A stretch of DNA of 64,000 nt from Nostoc linckia z4 (GCF_002608075.1 NZ_LAHA01000040.1:1-64000), one strand, 5' to 3'; shown: positions 1 through 9,568, counted from the stretch's first letter. Program-made: numbers and translations. The notes: a model not told the origin generated them from the sequence alone.

Positions 1-5
1 ATATT

Positions 6-1833
6 ATGAGACTGTTGGCGAATAAGAGAGGGGTATTACCCCTCACAGAAGAAGGGAGTAATTAGTGAGCAGAATGATTGTGTGACAAACATGGCATAAA
101 TAATCAAGTATATGACTCTTCATCCGCAAGATAGGTCATCCATTCCAGAAACGACAGCGCAGGTGGCAGGAAAATCCTTTCCCAAAGGAAACGTGTATAT
201 GAAAATGCGGGATGAACTTGGAGTAATGTACAAAGACAATGACTTTGTAACACTATTTCGAGCAGACTGTGGTCAAGGCGCTCTATCACCCGGACAATTG
301 GCATTGGTAACAGTTATGCAATTTGCTGAAGGGTTGAGTGACCGACAAGCGGCAGATGCAGTTAGGAGTCGGATTGATTGGAAATATGCATTGGGGTTAG
401 AAATCACGCTCTTGCGGATTTGATTACTCAGTATTAAGTGAATTTCGCAGTCGATTAATAGCTGGTGGGCGAGAAAGTGAATTGCTAAATGTGATGCTAT
501 TACATTTTCAAAACAAAGGTTGGCTCAAAGCTAGAGTCAAAGTCAGAACCGACTCGACTCATGTACTAGCAGCAATCCGGCAACTAAACCGCCTAGAATG
601 CGTTGGAGAAACCTTACGCTATGCCTTAAATCAGTTAGCAACGGTAGCAGGTGAATGGTTATTAACGGTAGTCAATGAAGATTGGTATTACCGTTATGCA
701 ACCAGATTTGAGCAATACCGCTTACCAAAGTCAAAAACAGAACAACATTCTTTGGCACTAACGATTGGTTGTGATGGTCATCAGTTATTACAAGCTTTGT
801 ATGACCCGTCAAGCCCAGAATGGTTAAGGCATCTCAAAGCGGTAGAAACTTTACGCCGCGTTTGGGTACAGCAATATGAACTGCAACAGGAGCAAGTCTG
901 TTGGCGACAAGCCGATAACTTACCACCCAACAAACAGCTCATCCAGTCCCCGTATGATATTGAGGCACGTAACCGCACAAAAAGAGAAATGAATTGGACA
1001 GGTTATACCCTGCATCTGACGGAAACTTGTGATGACGATGCACCACATCTGATTACCAATGTCGAAACCACACCTGCAACCACCGGGGATGTGGAAATGA
1101 CTCAGATGATTCATCAAGCTTTGGCCCAGAAAAACCTGTTGCCAGAGGAACATATCGTTGATACTGGTTATGTTGATGCTCAACACTTGTTGACAAGTCA
1201 GACTGAGTTAGGAATTGACATTGTTGGCAGAGTACCTCCTGATTCGAGTTGGCAAGCCCAAGCTGGACTTGGTTTTGATGCAACTTGTTTTACTGTCGAT
1301 TGGCACAATCGCTCTTGCATTTGTCCACAAGGTCATACCAGCCAATCTTGGCATTTACGCTCCGATAATTACGACAATCCTGTGATTCAAGTCCGCTTTC
1401 ACAAAAGTGATTGTGCTGCTTGTCCTGTTCGCTCTCAATGTACTCATTCGCCCCAGTCTGCTCGTGTTCTGACTCTCAAACCTCAACCCCTTCATGAAGC
1501 TCTAGCAGCAGCTAGAGCTAGACAAAACACTCCCGAATTTAAACAACTTTATTCCAAACGTGCTGGTGTTGAAAGTTCCCTTTCTCAAGCAACTCGTGCA
1601 TATCAATTACGCCGCACTCGTTACATTGGTCTTGCCAAAACCCGTCTACAACATCTTGCTACTGCTGCCGCCATTAATCTTTCCCGAATGTGGGCTTGGT
1701 GGTCTGATGTTCCTCTTGGCAAGACCCGTGTCTCTCGTTTTGCTTCTCTTTTTACTCCTGCTTCAGCATAATTCCTTTCCCATTTTTATGGGATGTTTGG
1801 TTTTACCCTCTTTTAATTCGCCAACAGTCTCAT
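6..1833 (+). mobile_element. IS1182-type insertion sequence, complete ends
   Basis: An insertion sequence of about 1.83 kb bounded by perfect 18-bp inverted repeats, ATGAGACTGTTGGCGAAT at 6-23 and its reverse complement at 1816-1833. The only genes inside are the two halves of one transposase (112-423 and 482-1771). The transposase is like those annotated as IS1182 family: an N-terminal transposase-associated domain, then a DDE core and a C-terminal Cys-rich segment. No convincing target-site duplication can be read, because only five bases lie left of the element in this window. The right end abuts the half-repeat at 1840-1919, so the element probably landed in a copy of that repeat. The frameshift suggests this copy does not transpose on its own. 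Confidence 0.88.
112..1771 (+). pseudogene. IS1182-family transposase, frameshifted
   Basis: Transposase for the surrounding insertion sequence. The first frame (112-423, 103 residues) carries the N-terminal region, including MQFAEGLSDRQAADAVR and DWKYALGLE. It stops at 421-423. The family continuation GFDYSVLSEFRSRLIAGG is readable one frame over from about 413, and the second frame (first ATG near 482-491) runs to 1771 with RTDSTHVLAAIR, the DDE core and a CPQGH/CAACPVRSQC cysteine-rich region. Joining the two needs a +1 shift near 405-415, so this is either a one-base insertion or two-base deletion, or less likely programmed frameshifting. I see no classic slippery heptamer. Treated as an inactivated transposase. 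Confidence 0.85.
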
Positions 1834-2494
1834 GATTGAGCCAAGACTGAATAAAATTTTACTTGTAAATTTGATTTTGAATCTACGTATTTTCTCACAA
1901 TTCAATTCAGATTGCTATAGTGCTTCTGATAATTTGCTCAACAGTTTTGCAGCTAAACTAGAGCTAGAAACCTGGACTAATGGTGTTTACTTGCTGCCGG
2001 AATCTTTAAGGACAGCAATTGTAGCGATTAACGAACTACCTATAACTGATGACACCTTGTGGTTAAGGATTTTAGGCAGAGGTGAAACACAACGCCAAGC
2101 TGTTAGTGAATTATTGGCACTCCCAGAAAACAATGTTTTACGAGAAAATACTCTCAAACTGATTACTAATTGGCGAATAATTCTAGTTCAACAACAACAA
2201 AATTTAACAGACGAAGACCAGGAACTAATTATGAATTTATCGCAAGCTTATCAACAATGGGAACAAACAACAGTACAGCAAGGAATACAGCAAGGAATAC
2301 AGCAAGGAATACAGCAAGAACGCCGTGAACTGATGGAAAATCTGTTGAAATTTAGGTTCGGTTCTGTGGATGAAGACTTAGGAAGAGTCATCGATATTTT
2401 CTTAGAGTTACCAGCAGATGACTTTGCTAGGGTTTTACTGGAATTACCTAATTTATCCCGTGAAGAATTGTTACGAAGACTTGATTTGCAATGA
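1832..2494 (+). pseudogene. C-terminal remnant of DUF4351/Rpn-type protein
   Basis: Open frame of 220 codons, but only the part after about 1920 looks like a native gene. Residues from about 30 on resemble the C-terminal half of cyanobacterial DUF4351-containing Rpn-type proteins (putative recombination-promoting nucleases): DTLWLRILGRGETQRQAV, ALPENNVLRENTLKLI, a helical stretch with three QQGI repeats, and a terminal FRFGSVDEDLGRVI region. The N-terminal PD-(D/E)XK nuclease domain expected before this is absent. The first 29 codons are read from insertion sequence flank and repeat DNA. The start is therefore an artefact of the insertion, and the gene is most likely a decayed fragment. A chimeric protein of unknown use cannot be excluded. 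Confidence 0.75.
1840..1919. repeat. 80-bp half-element, identical to 62147-62226
   Basis: These 80 bases are identical to the right half of the complete inverted-repeat element at 62002-62226. The repeat ends in ATTCAGATTGCTATA, the terminal repeat of that family. The left half is missing here and the insertion sequence ends 7 bases upstream. The simplest reading is that the insertion sequence went into a full copy whose left part lies outside the window or was deleted. Confidence 0.9.
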
Positions 2495-2845
2495 GCGGTC
2501 AACACAGCAGAATTCGCAATTGACAAGTAAAAGAAGCTAGTTACTGGGGATTAGGGATTGGGGACTGCTGTATGGCGATCGCCACATTTTACCTTTAATT
2601 AAAGATAGCTTTACTTTTACTTAAATAAGTATAATTTGTGATTATTTTCAGTGTTAAAGCCCAGACTATAATATGTATCATAAATACAATCCACTAAAAT
2701 ATACTCACAAAGCAACCAGGGCATAGTACCTCTGAATTTTGACATTCACAATTGCTACCAAAATTTCTATATGATATTGTCAAATTAGCTTTCAGGATTT
2801 AGCTTTTCGATCTGGTATCGTAATATTTAAATCAGGGAAAAACTT
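2495..2845. other. Intergenic, AT-rich, upstream of 2846 gene
   Basis: About 350 bp with no gene. It holds a short STRR-like stretch (GGGGATTAGGGATTGGGG near 2545) and one HIP1 site at about 2575. The promoter of the downstream gene should lie here, but I see no strong -35/-10 pair or binding site. Confidence 0.5.
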
Positions 2846-5116
2846 ATGTATCGATTCCAGATCAGTGCATCTACTCAAACTGGTGAATTCATCGGTATTG
2901 TAGGTTCTACTCCGGAATTGGGACTATGGGATATCAAAAAATGTGTTCCTCTACGTACAAGTCCCGATCGCTATCCTTTATGGTGGACAGATACAAAAAT
3001 CAATTTTGCGCCGTCTTTGGAGTCAGGCAACAGTCAGACTGTTGAATATAAGTATGTGCGTATAGACTCCAACGGTAGCGTCCGGTGGGAAGCATTCGGT
3101 CTGAACCGCTGGCTGCCAATAGAGCGTGAAAATCAGTGGAAAACAATTGTTGTGGATGATGGCGCATTCGGTTATTTGCAGCCTTATCCCTTTGGATGTT
3201 TTACTGAAGAACCTGCTGCTAGGATGCCCCAAAACCAAGATTCCCAAAACCTGAAAATCTTGGTCATCGGCAGTTCTGTTGCCTTGGGTCATAAGGCTTG
3301 GCTTTTGAAAGGTTGGACTTGGCTATTAGCACAAGCTTTGCAGGAAAAATATGGGCACGAACTCGTGAATGTGTCTGAAGTCGGGGCAAATGTCACCAGA
3401 ACAATCAATCGATTTGCCTCAGTGGTCAGGCCAGAAAAACCAGATATCGTAATTATTGCTTTGTCTTTGGGTAACGAAGGCTTAGCCTACTGTCTCCCCC
3501 ACGAACGACGCGGAATTCAACGGCGGTTTGAAAGCGGTTTACAGCAACTCATAAAAATGACACGGGATATGGGCGCACGCCCGATTCTCGGCGGCGTTTA
3601 TCCTCATAACGATTATTGGCTGGAACACCATTGGTTGTTAAAGGATACACACAACCGGATGCTAAATTGGGGCATTCCTGTACTTGATTGGTTGGCAGTA
3701 TTGGATAACGGTCAAGGACGCTGGAAAGATGGAATATCCTTCGATCCGGCTCACCCCAACACCCACGGCCACCGCCTGATGTATGAGTCCATTAACCTGG
3801 ACTTGTTTGCCATCAACAAAAGCGAATTAGTCAAAGAAAAACAAAGCTTCCCGCGGCCAAGTGAAATCATCGTTTACCTCGATAATGCAGGGTTTTATGT
3901 CTCTAGCTGCATTGAAGAGAAGCGTTTGCGAATCGTCAATCCATCACAATACACCTACACCATCGCTCCCTATTGGCAACAACTCCAAAATGCACTGAAA
4001 AATAAGGCAGGATTGCTTGCTGGTATCTATATTGCCAAATTTGCCAAGCCAGGGACACTGCCATTTTTTGCTGTCCAAGAAGATGGAGCGATCGCCACCA
4101 CAGTGGACATACCCCCCGGTGCAGATTTAGAATACAGTGCCGCCTTCAATCTGTTTTCGCCCAATAACTCAAATCTTTTATTTTATGACGGGCATTTGGG
4201 GATTTTACAAGCGGACGATGGCCATCTGTGGGTAATTAACGAATCAGACAATGAATACAACATCCATCCCATGTGGCAGGAAATTCGCCTAGCACTCAAA
4301 GCTGTGCCCCCAGGCATCTATGAAGATCCGCTGCACCCAGACATTCCCTTCCGGACAATGATGATTGGCAACAAGGGACTAGAAAGTAGGGTGAAAGCAC
4401 CACCAAATTCAGCGGTGCTTTTTCAATATAAATGTAAATTATCAGATATTAATCGAGTTGCGATTCTGCCATTGGGCGATCGCTGTGCCGTCAGAATGAT
4501 GCTATATAAAATGGAATATGACGGCCCCGCCTTTCCCTTTGATTTAACCCGTACTACCAAAATTTCAGACATTGCAGATATAATCGAAAATCGTTTTTAT
4601 GACATGTGGAACCCTGCCTTTTTGCATTTCAATGCCTACGAACGCAGAATCTACCACAGTAAATGGTCTGGTTTATCCTTTGCCCATGAAGTCGAGGACA
4701 CAGACGACCCCGTAAACGATATGTCTCCCGTCTACGAACGGATGCGCCTCCGCTACAGCGCACGCTCACAAAGGTTTTGGTATACAATAGAAAACTGCGA
4801 TAAAATACTTTTCGTGCGTACAGGCATTGCCGATCGCGCCGGTGCAGTGGATTTAGTCAACAAACTGCAAAAGCATTGCCAGGGAAAACCATTTCACCTG
4901 CTACTACTTTCTCCCCAATCCAGTGACGAATTTTTAGACCTTCCCTGTGTACTGCATTACAACGTAGAATTTAATCCCGATCGCATGTATGACGATTTAG
5001 GACACTGGATGTACTGCACACAGGTGATGCACGGAATTTTACAATCTCTTGGCGTCTCCAGCAAAAACCTTTTTTGGTGTCCGCCAAATCCCCCTAAAGA
5101 TGAGACAAAAGGATAG
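2846..5116 (+). CDS. CBM20 - SGNH hydrolase - DUF1796 fusion protein
   Basis: A 756-residue multidomain protein. Residues 1-100 look like a CBM20 starch-binding domain (FIGIVGSTPELGLWD, WEAFGLNRW). Residues about 130-310 form an SGNH/GDSL-type hydrolase: ILVIGSSVALGHK carries the block I serine region and DPAHPNTHGH the block V Asp/His. Residues about 340-510 hold two related units of about 90 residues (IVYLDNAGFYV...IAPYWQQLQNAL and LLFYDGHLGIL...IHPMWQEIRLAL). Residues about 540-740 match DUF1796, a putative papain-like cysteine peptidase family, with LPLGDRCAVR (candidate Cys near 548), AFPFDL and a His near 614 in SFAHE. There is no signal peptide or membrane segment, so it is probably cytoplasmic. 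The natural substrate is unknown; a link to glycogen or polysaccharide is only suggested by CBM20. Domain calls are by pattern; DUF1796 and SGNH are the firmer ones. Confidence 0.75.
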   Translation: MYRFQISASTQTGEFIGIVGSTPELGLWDIKKCVPLRTSPDRYPLWWTDTKINFAPSLESGNSQTVEYKYVRIDSNGSVRWEAFGLNRWLPIERENQWKTIVVDDGAFGYLQPYPFGCFTEEPAARMPQNQDSQNLKILVIGSSVALGHKAWLLKGWTWLLAQALQEKYGHELVNVSEVGANVTRTINRFASVVRPEKPDIVIIALSLGNEGLAYCLPHERRGIQRRFESGLQQLIKMTRDMGARPILGGVYPHNDYWLEHHWLLKDTHNRMLNWGIPVLDWLAVLDNGQGRWKDGISFDPAHPNTHGHRLMYESINLDLFAINKSELVKEKQSFPRPSEIIVYLDNAGFYVSSCIEEKRLRIVNPSQYTYTIAPYWQQLQNALKNKAGLLAGIYIAKFAKPGTLPFFAVQEDGAIATTVDIPPGADLEYSAAFNLFSPNNSNLLFYDGHLGILQADDGHLWVINESDNEYNIHPMWQEIRLALKAVPPGIYEDPLHPDIPFRTMMIGNKGLESRVKAPPNSAVLFQYKCKLSDINRVAILPLGDRCAVRMMLYKMEYDGPAFPFDLTRTTKISDIADIIENRFYDMWNPAFLHFNAYERRIYHSKWSGLSFAHEVEDTDDPVNDMSPVYERMRLRYSARSQRFWYTIENCDKILFVRTGIADRAGAVDLVNKLQKHCQGKPFHLLLLSPQSSDEFLDLPCVLHYNVEFNPDRMYDDLGHWMYCTQVMHGILQSLGVSSKNLFWCPPNPPKDETKG

Positions 5117-5539
5117 GGCTGATGGTTTAATATTCTTCCAGGGAAAAAATATTTTATTACTAATGTTAACTGTTGACCGTTGATAGTTTGCAGTCAACAG
5201 TCAACTCAATACGGTTCGATTGAAGGGGAAAGGGGAAAGGGGAAAGGTTTCAAATACATCCTTTACCCCTTACCCCTTAACCTTTTCCCAAACCACAAGG
5301 GAAGTTCATACTGCTTATCTGAACTGTATTGACAGTCAACTACTATGTAGTGTTGTTGATTTTCTTGAAGTTTCTCAATATAAACCACAATTTTAATCAG
5401 ACAATTAATATCAAGTTCGGGTAATCACTTACGATTCAAAATTCTCTGTGTCAGAGCGTCTCACTATCTTTGCGTCATTCTTATCGTAAGTATTTAGGCG
5501 AACCTGATATAAGGCAACGTCATCGATAATTTATTCACA
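5117..5539. repeat. STRR-rich intergenic region between convergent genes
   Basis: A 423-bp gap between convergent genes. It contains TTGAC/GTCAACAG heptad repeats at about 5163-5205, an AAGGGG-type STRR run at 5222-5290 and a second GTCAA segment near 5330. No gene or clear terminator hairpin is seen. Confidence 0.7.
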
Positions 5540-6331
5540 TTAAAATAATTTAAGCAACTCTATTAAGCTAGATATTTGGGCATCTGGAATACAAATATCT
5601 TGTGAAAGAGTTTTTCTAGAGCGATTAATCCAAATACCTCTAATGCCGATTTTCTGCGCTCCTTTGATATCTCGGCTCAGATTATCGCCCACCATCGCAG
5701 CATTTTCAACAGAGATACCAAGCTTATCAAGTGTTAATTTAAATATGCGCGGATCTGGTTTACCAAATCCTTCTTCTCCAGAAATAGTGATGTGTTGAAA
5801 ATATGCTAAAAGGTTAGTTTTTTCTAACTTTTCATGTTGTAAATCGGAAATGCCGTTAGTAATTAAAGCCAAGGAATAATTCTGGCTCAGTTGTTTGAGT
5901 GTTGATTCTGTTTCGGGAAATAAAACCAGGCGTTGGCGTAATTCGTTGCCAAATACATCAACTAGTTGTTGAACAAATATTGAATCATTAATTTTAAATT
6001 CAGCCAAAGCATTATACCAAACTTGATATCTATAAGTAGGAATGCGATCGCTGATAAATTTCAAGTTGTGATGGTCGCCGATGAAGTTTCCCCATAATCC
6101 TTCCCAATAACCGATACCAATATTGTTACAGTATTCAATGTCAACAAAAGCATTCCATAATTGGCGACCGTGACTTTTGACTGTATGGTATAAATTTTCA
6201 GCATCAATGCCATATTTTTTGTGGGCTAATTCACAGGTTGCCAAGAATGCTGCCTCCACAGCTGCCACCTCTACAATTAATGTATCGTCCAAATCGAAAA
6301 TGATAATTTTCAAATTTTCTAATTTATTCAT
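5540..6331 (-). CDS. HAD-superfamily hydrolase
   Basis: Soluble hydrolase of the haloacid dehalogenase superfamily, about 263 residues, similar to YjjG/5'-nucleotidase-type phosphatases. Motif I is IIFDLDDTLI (nucleophile and acid Asp), motif II is LITNG, motif III the Lys in GEEGFGKPDPRIF, and motif IV MVGDNLSRDIKGA. The alpha-helical cap between motifs I and II fits a C1-cap phosphatase acting on a small phosphorylated metabolite; the substrate is not predictable. The frame extends to a TTG at 6355 preceded by GAGG, but the ATG at 6331 puts motif I near residue 10 as is usual, so I prefer it. Convergent with the 2846 gene. Confidence 0.85.
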   Translation of the reverse strand: MNKLENLKIIIFDLDDTLIVEVAAVEAAFLATCELAHKKYGIDAENLYHTVKSHGRQLWNAFVDIEYCNNIGIGYWEGLWGNFIGDHHNLKFISDRIPTYRYQVWYNALAEFKINDSIFVQQLVDVFGNELRQRLVLFPETESTLKQLSQNYSLALITNGISDLQHEKLEKTNLLAYFQHITISGEEGFGKPDPRIFKLTLDKLGISVENAAMVGDNLSRDIKGAQKIGIRGIWINRSRKTLSQDICIPDAQISSLIELLKLF

Positions 6332-6412
6332 TGTTAACAGTTGGCTTTGCAACAAACCTCACGATTATGCTATTTAGATGTGTTTTAGATTATGCAGGAC
6401 TCCTATTTACTT

Positions 6413-6475
6413 TTTGTGAAGCTAGGTACAGTTTTTGTTACCTGTTAAGAGTTTCTTGTTTCCTAGCTTCACGAG
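6413..6475. repeat. Inverted repeat between divergent units
   Basis: Arms TGTGAAGCTAGG and CCTAGCTTCACG enclose about 35 bases. The position, just upstream of the HAD gene, allows a hairpin in its leader or a remnant of a mobile element next to the 6476 repeat. Confidence 0.6.
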
Positions 6476-6595
6476 TATAGCAGTCCTAAATGATTTGTGA
6501 GATATTGCTGCTGTTGAGCATTGATTGTCAACAGTCAACAGTGAAAAATCAACATCAGTGCTGGAATTTTTCACAACTCAAATAGAATTACTATA
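6476..6595. repeat. MITE-like element with TATAGYARTCC ends
   Basis: About 120 bp with imperfect terminal inverted repeats: TATAGCAGTCCTAAATGA at the left and the complement of TATAGTAATTCTATTTGA at the right. The interior holds a GTCAACAGTCAACAG STRR. Related elements are at 60042-60155 and 31806-31934. Confidence 0.7.
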
Positions 6596-6656
6596 TGTTT
6601 TTAAATTGCCATAACTTGCTACTAATTTTCTCCAGCATTATGTTCATTAAATCACC

Positions 6657-7685
6657 TCAAGGTTTAATTTCTGAAGGAGTCACAGCAGCGTATTCTTCCG
6701 AGGAAAGTGCTGCTTCTTTCACATTAATTTTCTTAGTGATGAATTTCTGTTCGTAGAACAAGTCAGCAATCTTTTGCTGCCCTGATAAAATTTCATCATT
6801 AATTGGTCTTAAAGTATAACGCCTCCGCCTAACTACTTTTTCCAAGGTTGAAATATCTAGCTTGGCATCACGTCCAATGATTTCAGCAACATCTCGTGGG
6901 TTTGCCTCAGCCCATTTGCCTACATTGTTAACTTCTTCGAGGATAATTTTCACTAGTTCTGGATTATCTTTAACGAAACTGCGTGCTGCTAACCAGTAAC
7001 CTCCTTGGGTTGTAATTCCCTTACCATCGCGAAGAATGCGAACTCCTACAGTTCTCTGGAATTCAGCAAGCTGGGGATCGTTAATTACACCTGCGTCAAT
7101 ACTACGGCGAATAAATGCTGCACGAGTTTCCGGTGATATGAGATTTAGATGTTTGACATCGCTCAGTTTCAGTCCTGCTTCTTGCAAAGCCTTCACTACA
7201 AAATATTGACTAGCAGTGGCTCTTTGGAAAGCAAGAGTTTTACCTTTTAAATCAGCTACAGTCTTGATTGGGGAGTCTTTGTGTACTACGATCGCAGTTC
7301 CTTCACCAGTTGGAGGTTTAGTACTCGCAATATAAACAAAAGGAATGCCAGTTACTTGGGCAAAGATGGGAGGAGTTTCACCAACAGCGCCAACATCTAA
7401 ACTTCCCACATTCATTGCTTCTAGAAGTTGTGGCCCAGCGGTAAATTTTGCCCACTCGATTTTAATACCTAGTGGGTTCAAGCGTTTTTCTAAAACTTGT
7501 CGAGACCTGGTTATATCTCCAGCTGTCATATAGCCCATTCTTACCACCTTTGTTTTGATGCCACTAGAGGCAGCAATGGCGGCTTTTTCTGGTGTATTCG
7601 GCGCTTTACAACTAACTAAACTTGTAGATACCGTAAATACTCCAGCTATTAATAAGACTAAAAAATTTGTTTTTTGAGCTACCAT
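6657..7685 (-). CDS. ABC transporter substrate-binding lipoprotein (SsuA/TauA type), copy 1
   Basis: Periplasmic binding lipoprotein of 342 residues, of the NitT/TauT (nitrate/sulfonate/taurine) class. The N-terminus has a signal sequence ending in the lipobox LVSC, followed by KAPNTPEKA. The body shows KVVRMGYMTAGD, EALNVGSLDVG-like and GETPPIFAQ motifs, and ADLKGKTLAFQRATASQYFVVKALQ, typical of aliphatic sulfonate-binding SsuA. The adjacent upstream gene (7766-8827) is a close paralogue, so this is a tandem duplication. No permease or ATPase is present nearby, so both copies must work with a transporter encoded elsewhere. The ligand is inferred only from the family. Confidence 0.85.
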   Translation of the reverse strand: MVAQKTNFLVLLIAGVFTVSTSLVSCKAPNTPEKAAIAASSGIKTKVVRMGYMTAGDITRSRQVLEKRLNPLGIKIEWAKFTAGPQLLEAMNVGSLDVGAVGETPPIFAQVTGIPFVYIASTKPPTGEGTAIVVHKDSPIKTVADLKGKTLAFQRATASQYFVVKALQEAGLKLSDVKHLNLISPETRAAFIRRSIDAGVINDPQLAEFQRTVGVRILRDGKGITTQGGYWLAARSFVKDNPELVKIILEEVNNVGKWAEANPRDVAEIIGRDAKLDISTLEKVVRRRRYTLRPINDEILSGQQKIADLFYEQKFITKKINVKEAALSSEEYAAVTPSEIKP

Positions 7686-7765
7686 GATTTATTACTCATT
7701 TTTTCAGGTTTAATCACAATTAATGACGGGTTTTAATTCTGAGTTATTTATTGTTTTTTAAATCC

Positions 7766-8827
7766 TTAAGGCTTAATTTCTGAAGGAGTCACAGCAGCAT
7801 ATTGTTCTGAAGAAAGCGTTGCTTCTCTAACATTTATCTTCTTAGTAATGAATTTCTGTTCATAGAATAAATCAGCAATCTTCTGCTGTCCTGATAGCAC
7901 TTCTTGACTCAGCGGTCTTAATGTGTAAAACCTACGTTTTGATACGAGTTCTAGTGTGGGAATATCGATTTTTGCTTCTGGCGCAATTAGTGTCGCAACT
8001 TCTCGCGGGTTAGCTTCAGCCCATTTACCCACGCTGTTAACTTCTTCCAAGATAATTTTCACTACTTCAGGGTTATCTTTGACGAAATTACGCGAACCTA
8101 ACCAATAACCTCCTTGGGTCGTAATTCCCTTACCATCTCGGATAACACGAATACTACCAGTTTTCTGAAATAAGGCTAGGTGGGGGTCGCCAATCACAGC
8201 TGCATCAGCACTTTTACGTTCAAATGCTGCACGAGTTTCTAATGGGGTGAGGTTAATATGTTTGATATCGCTAAGTTTTAATCCTGCTTCTTCGAGGACT
8301 TTAATAACGAAGTATTGTTGCGCTGTAGCCCTTTGAAAAGCTAGTCCTTTACCTTTGAGATCCGCTATTGTCTTGATGGAAGAATTTTTATCGACTACAA
8401 CAGCAGTTCCTTCACCGATTCCAGGTTTACCACTAGCAACATAAACAAAAGGTACGCCAGATGCTTGAGCAAAAATAGGCGGAGTTTCACCCACGAAACC
8501 AAAATCTACACTTCCCACATTCATTGCTTCTAAAAGTTGCGGCCCAGCAGCAAATTTTGACCATTCAACTTTAATTTCCAATGGATTTAAACGTTTTTCT
8601 AATACTCCTTTAATCTTGACTAAATCTCCGGCGGTCATGTAGCCCATTTTCAGGACTTTTATCTTGGTATTAGTGTCCGTCTTATTAGAAGCATTAGCAG
8701 CTTGCTCTGGTGTATTTGGGGCTTTACAACTCACTAAAGTTGTGGATAGGGTAAATACTCCACCTACTAACAATAGTAGAAAGTAATTAAATGGCTGTAA
8801 ACGAGATTTGCTGGATGTTGCTACCAT
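7766..8827 (-). CDS. ABC transporter substrate-binding lipoprotein (SsuA/TauA type), copy 2
   Basis: Paralogue of the 6657-7685 protein, 353 residues, 80 bp upstream on the same strand and probably co-transcribed. It has a signal peptide with the same lipobox, LVSC followed by KAPNTPEQA. The mature part carries KMGYMTAGDLVK, EAMNVGSVDFGFVGETPPIFAQ and ADLKGKGLAFQRATAQQYFV. The last 40 residues are almost identical in the two copies, whereas the N-terminal half and the segment aligned to residues 190-215 differ more. That fits duplication followed by change near the ligand site. Likely role: capture of an aliphatic sulfonate or related anion. Confidence 0.85.
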   Translation of the reverse strand: MVATSSKSRLQPFNYFLLLLVGGVFTLSTTLVSCKAPNTPEQAANASNKTDTNTKIKVLKMGYMTAGDLVKIKGVLEKRLNPLEIKVEWSKFAAGPQLLEAMNVGSVDFGFVGETPPIFAQASGVPFVYVASGKPGIGEGTAVVVDKNSSIKTIADLKGKGLAFQRATAQQYFVIKVLEEAGLKLSDIKHINLTPLETRAAFERKSADAAVIGDPHLALFQKTGSIRVIRDGKGITTQGGYWLGSRNFVKDNPEVVKIILEEVNSVGKWAEANPREVATLIAPEAKIDIPTLELVSKRRFYTLRPLSQEVLSGQQKIADLFYEQKFITKKINVREATLSSEQYAAVTPSEIKP

Positions 8828-9568
8828 AATGCACTAGGAATTGTTGATTTATGTTATTTTTTCAGCACAAAATATTTACCCTTCACCTCATGGCAATTGG
8901 CTGAAAAATTATATGAAATTCATAGCTGATTAATTTACTGAACCAGCTTTGCAAATGTCGAATAATCCAAATCGGCTTTTATTTACGGTAACTCGATAGG
9001 ATTACAGTATTTTGTAGTAGCACGGATATTATCACAGACTCTTTCAAGAATCAAGCAGCAGATTTAAGCGCACTATTCAGGTAACTCCAAAAAATAAATT
9101 GGCGTTGGTGAATAATGGGATGATTTAGGCTGACACGGAGACACGGAGACACGGGGATTATGTCTTGATGCAAATTTTCACATCATCTCGCAATTATGCA
9201 ACGCCAATAAATTAAGTAGGTGGACACAATTATTTAGAAGACGCATTTCGACTTCAATGCTCCGTAAGCTGATTCCAAGAGGGTTAAGCACAGCAATGCA
9301 CTGAGCCGCCCTGAGCTTGTCGAAGGGAGCGTGTCGAAGTGTCGAAACCCAGCGAGTTCGAGTTAGGTTTAATTTAGTCCTTCTACTTATTCTGGTTCAG
9401 GTCGTTGACAGTTTACCCTTCGATTTCGCTCAGGGTAAACTGTCAACCGTCTTCTGTAAAATATTTTTTTCTTAGAAGTCCCTTACTGATTTGGTATAGA
9501 AAATTCTATACAAGTGTTAAATAATTGATGCTAACACTTACGTTAATGCTTTTGAGGTTAAAAATTAA
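8828..9568. other. Repeat-filled intergenic region
   Basis: No gene. From left to right: AT-rich sequence presumed to hold the promoter for the binding-protein pair; a left-end fragment of the AACTCCAAAAAATAAATT repeat family at 9080-9100; a separate short element at 9101-9205; a widespread cyanobacterial CTGAGCTTGTCGAAGGG repeat near 9310-9360; and a right-end copy of the first family at about 9400-9484. Confidence 0.7.
9101..9205. repeat. 105-bp MITE-like element with 8-bp flanking direct repeat
   Basis: Ends are related inverted repeats (GGCGTTG at both termini, extending to GGGATGA / GAGATGA). The element is flanked by identical AATAAATT at 9093-9100 and 9206-9213, as expected for a target duplication. 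It has interrupted a repeat of another family. A second copy is at 23510-23592. Confidence 0.75.

Noticed and set aside
6657..8827. Nitrate transporter NrtA genes
   Set aside because: Sequence resembles the sulfonate/taurine binding group more, and no nrtBCD or nitrate/nitrite reductase genes are near.
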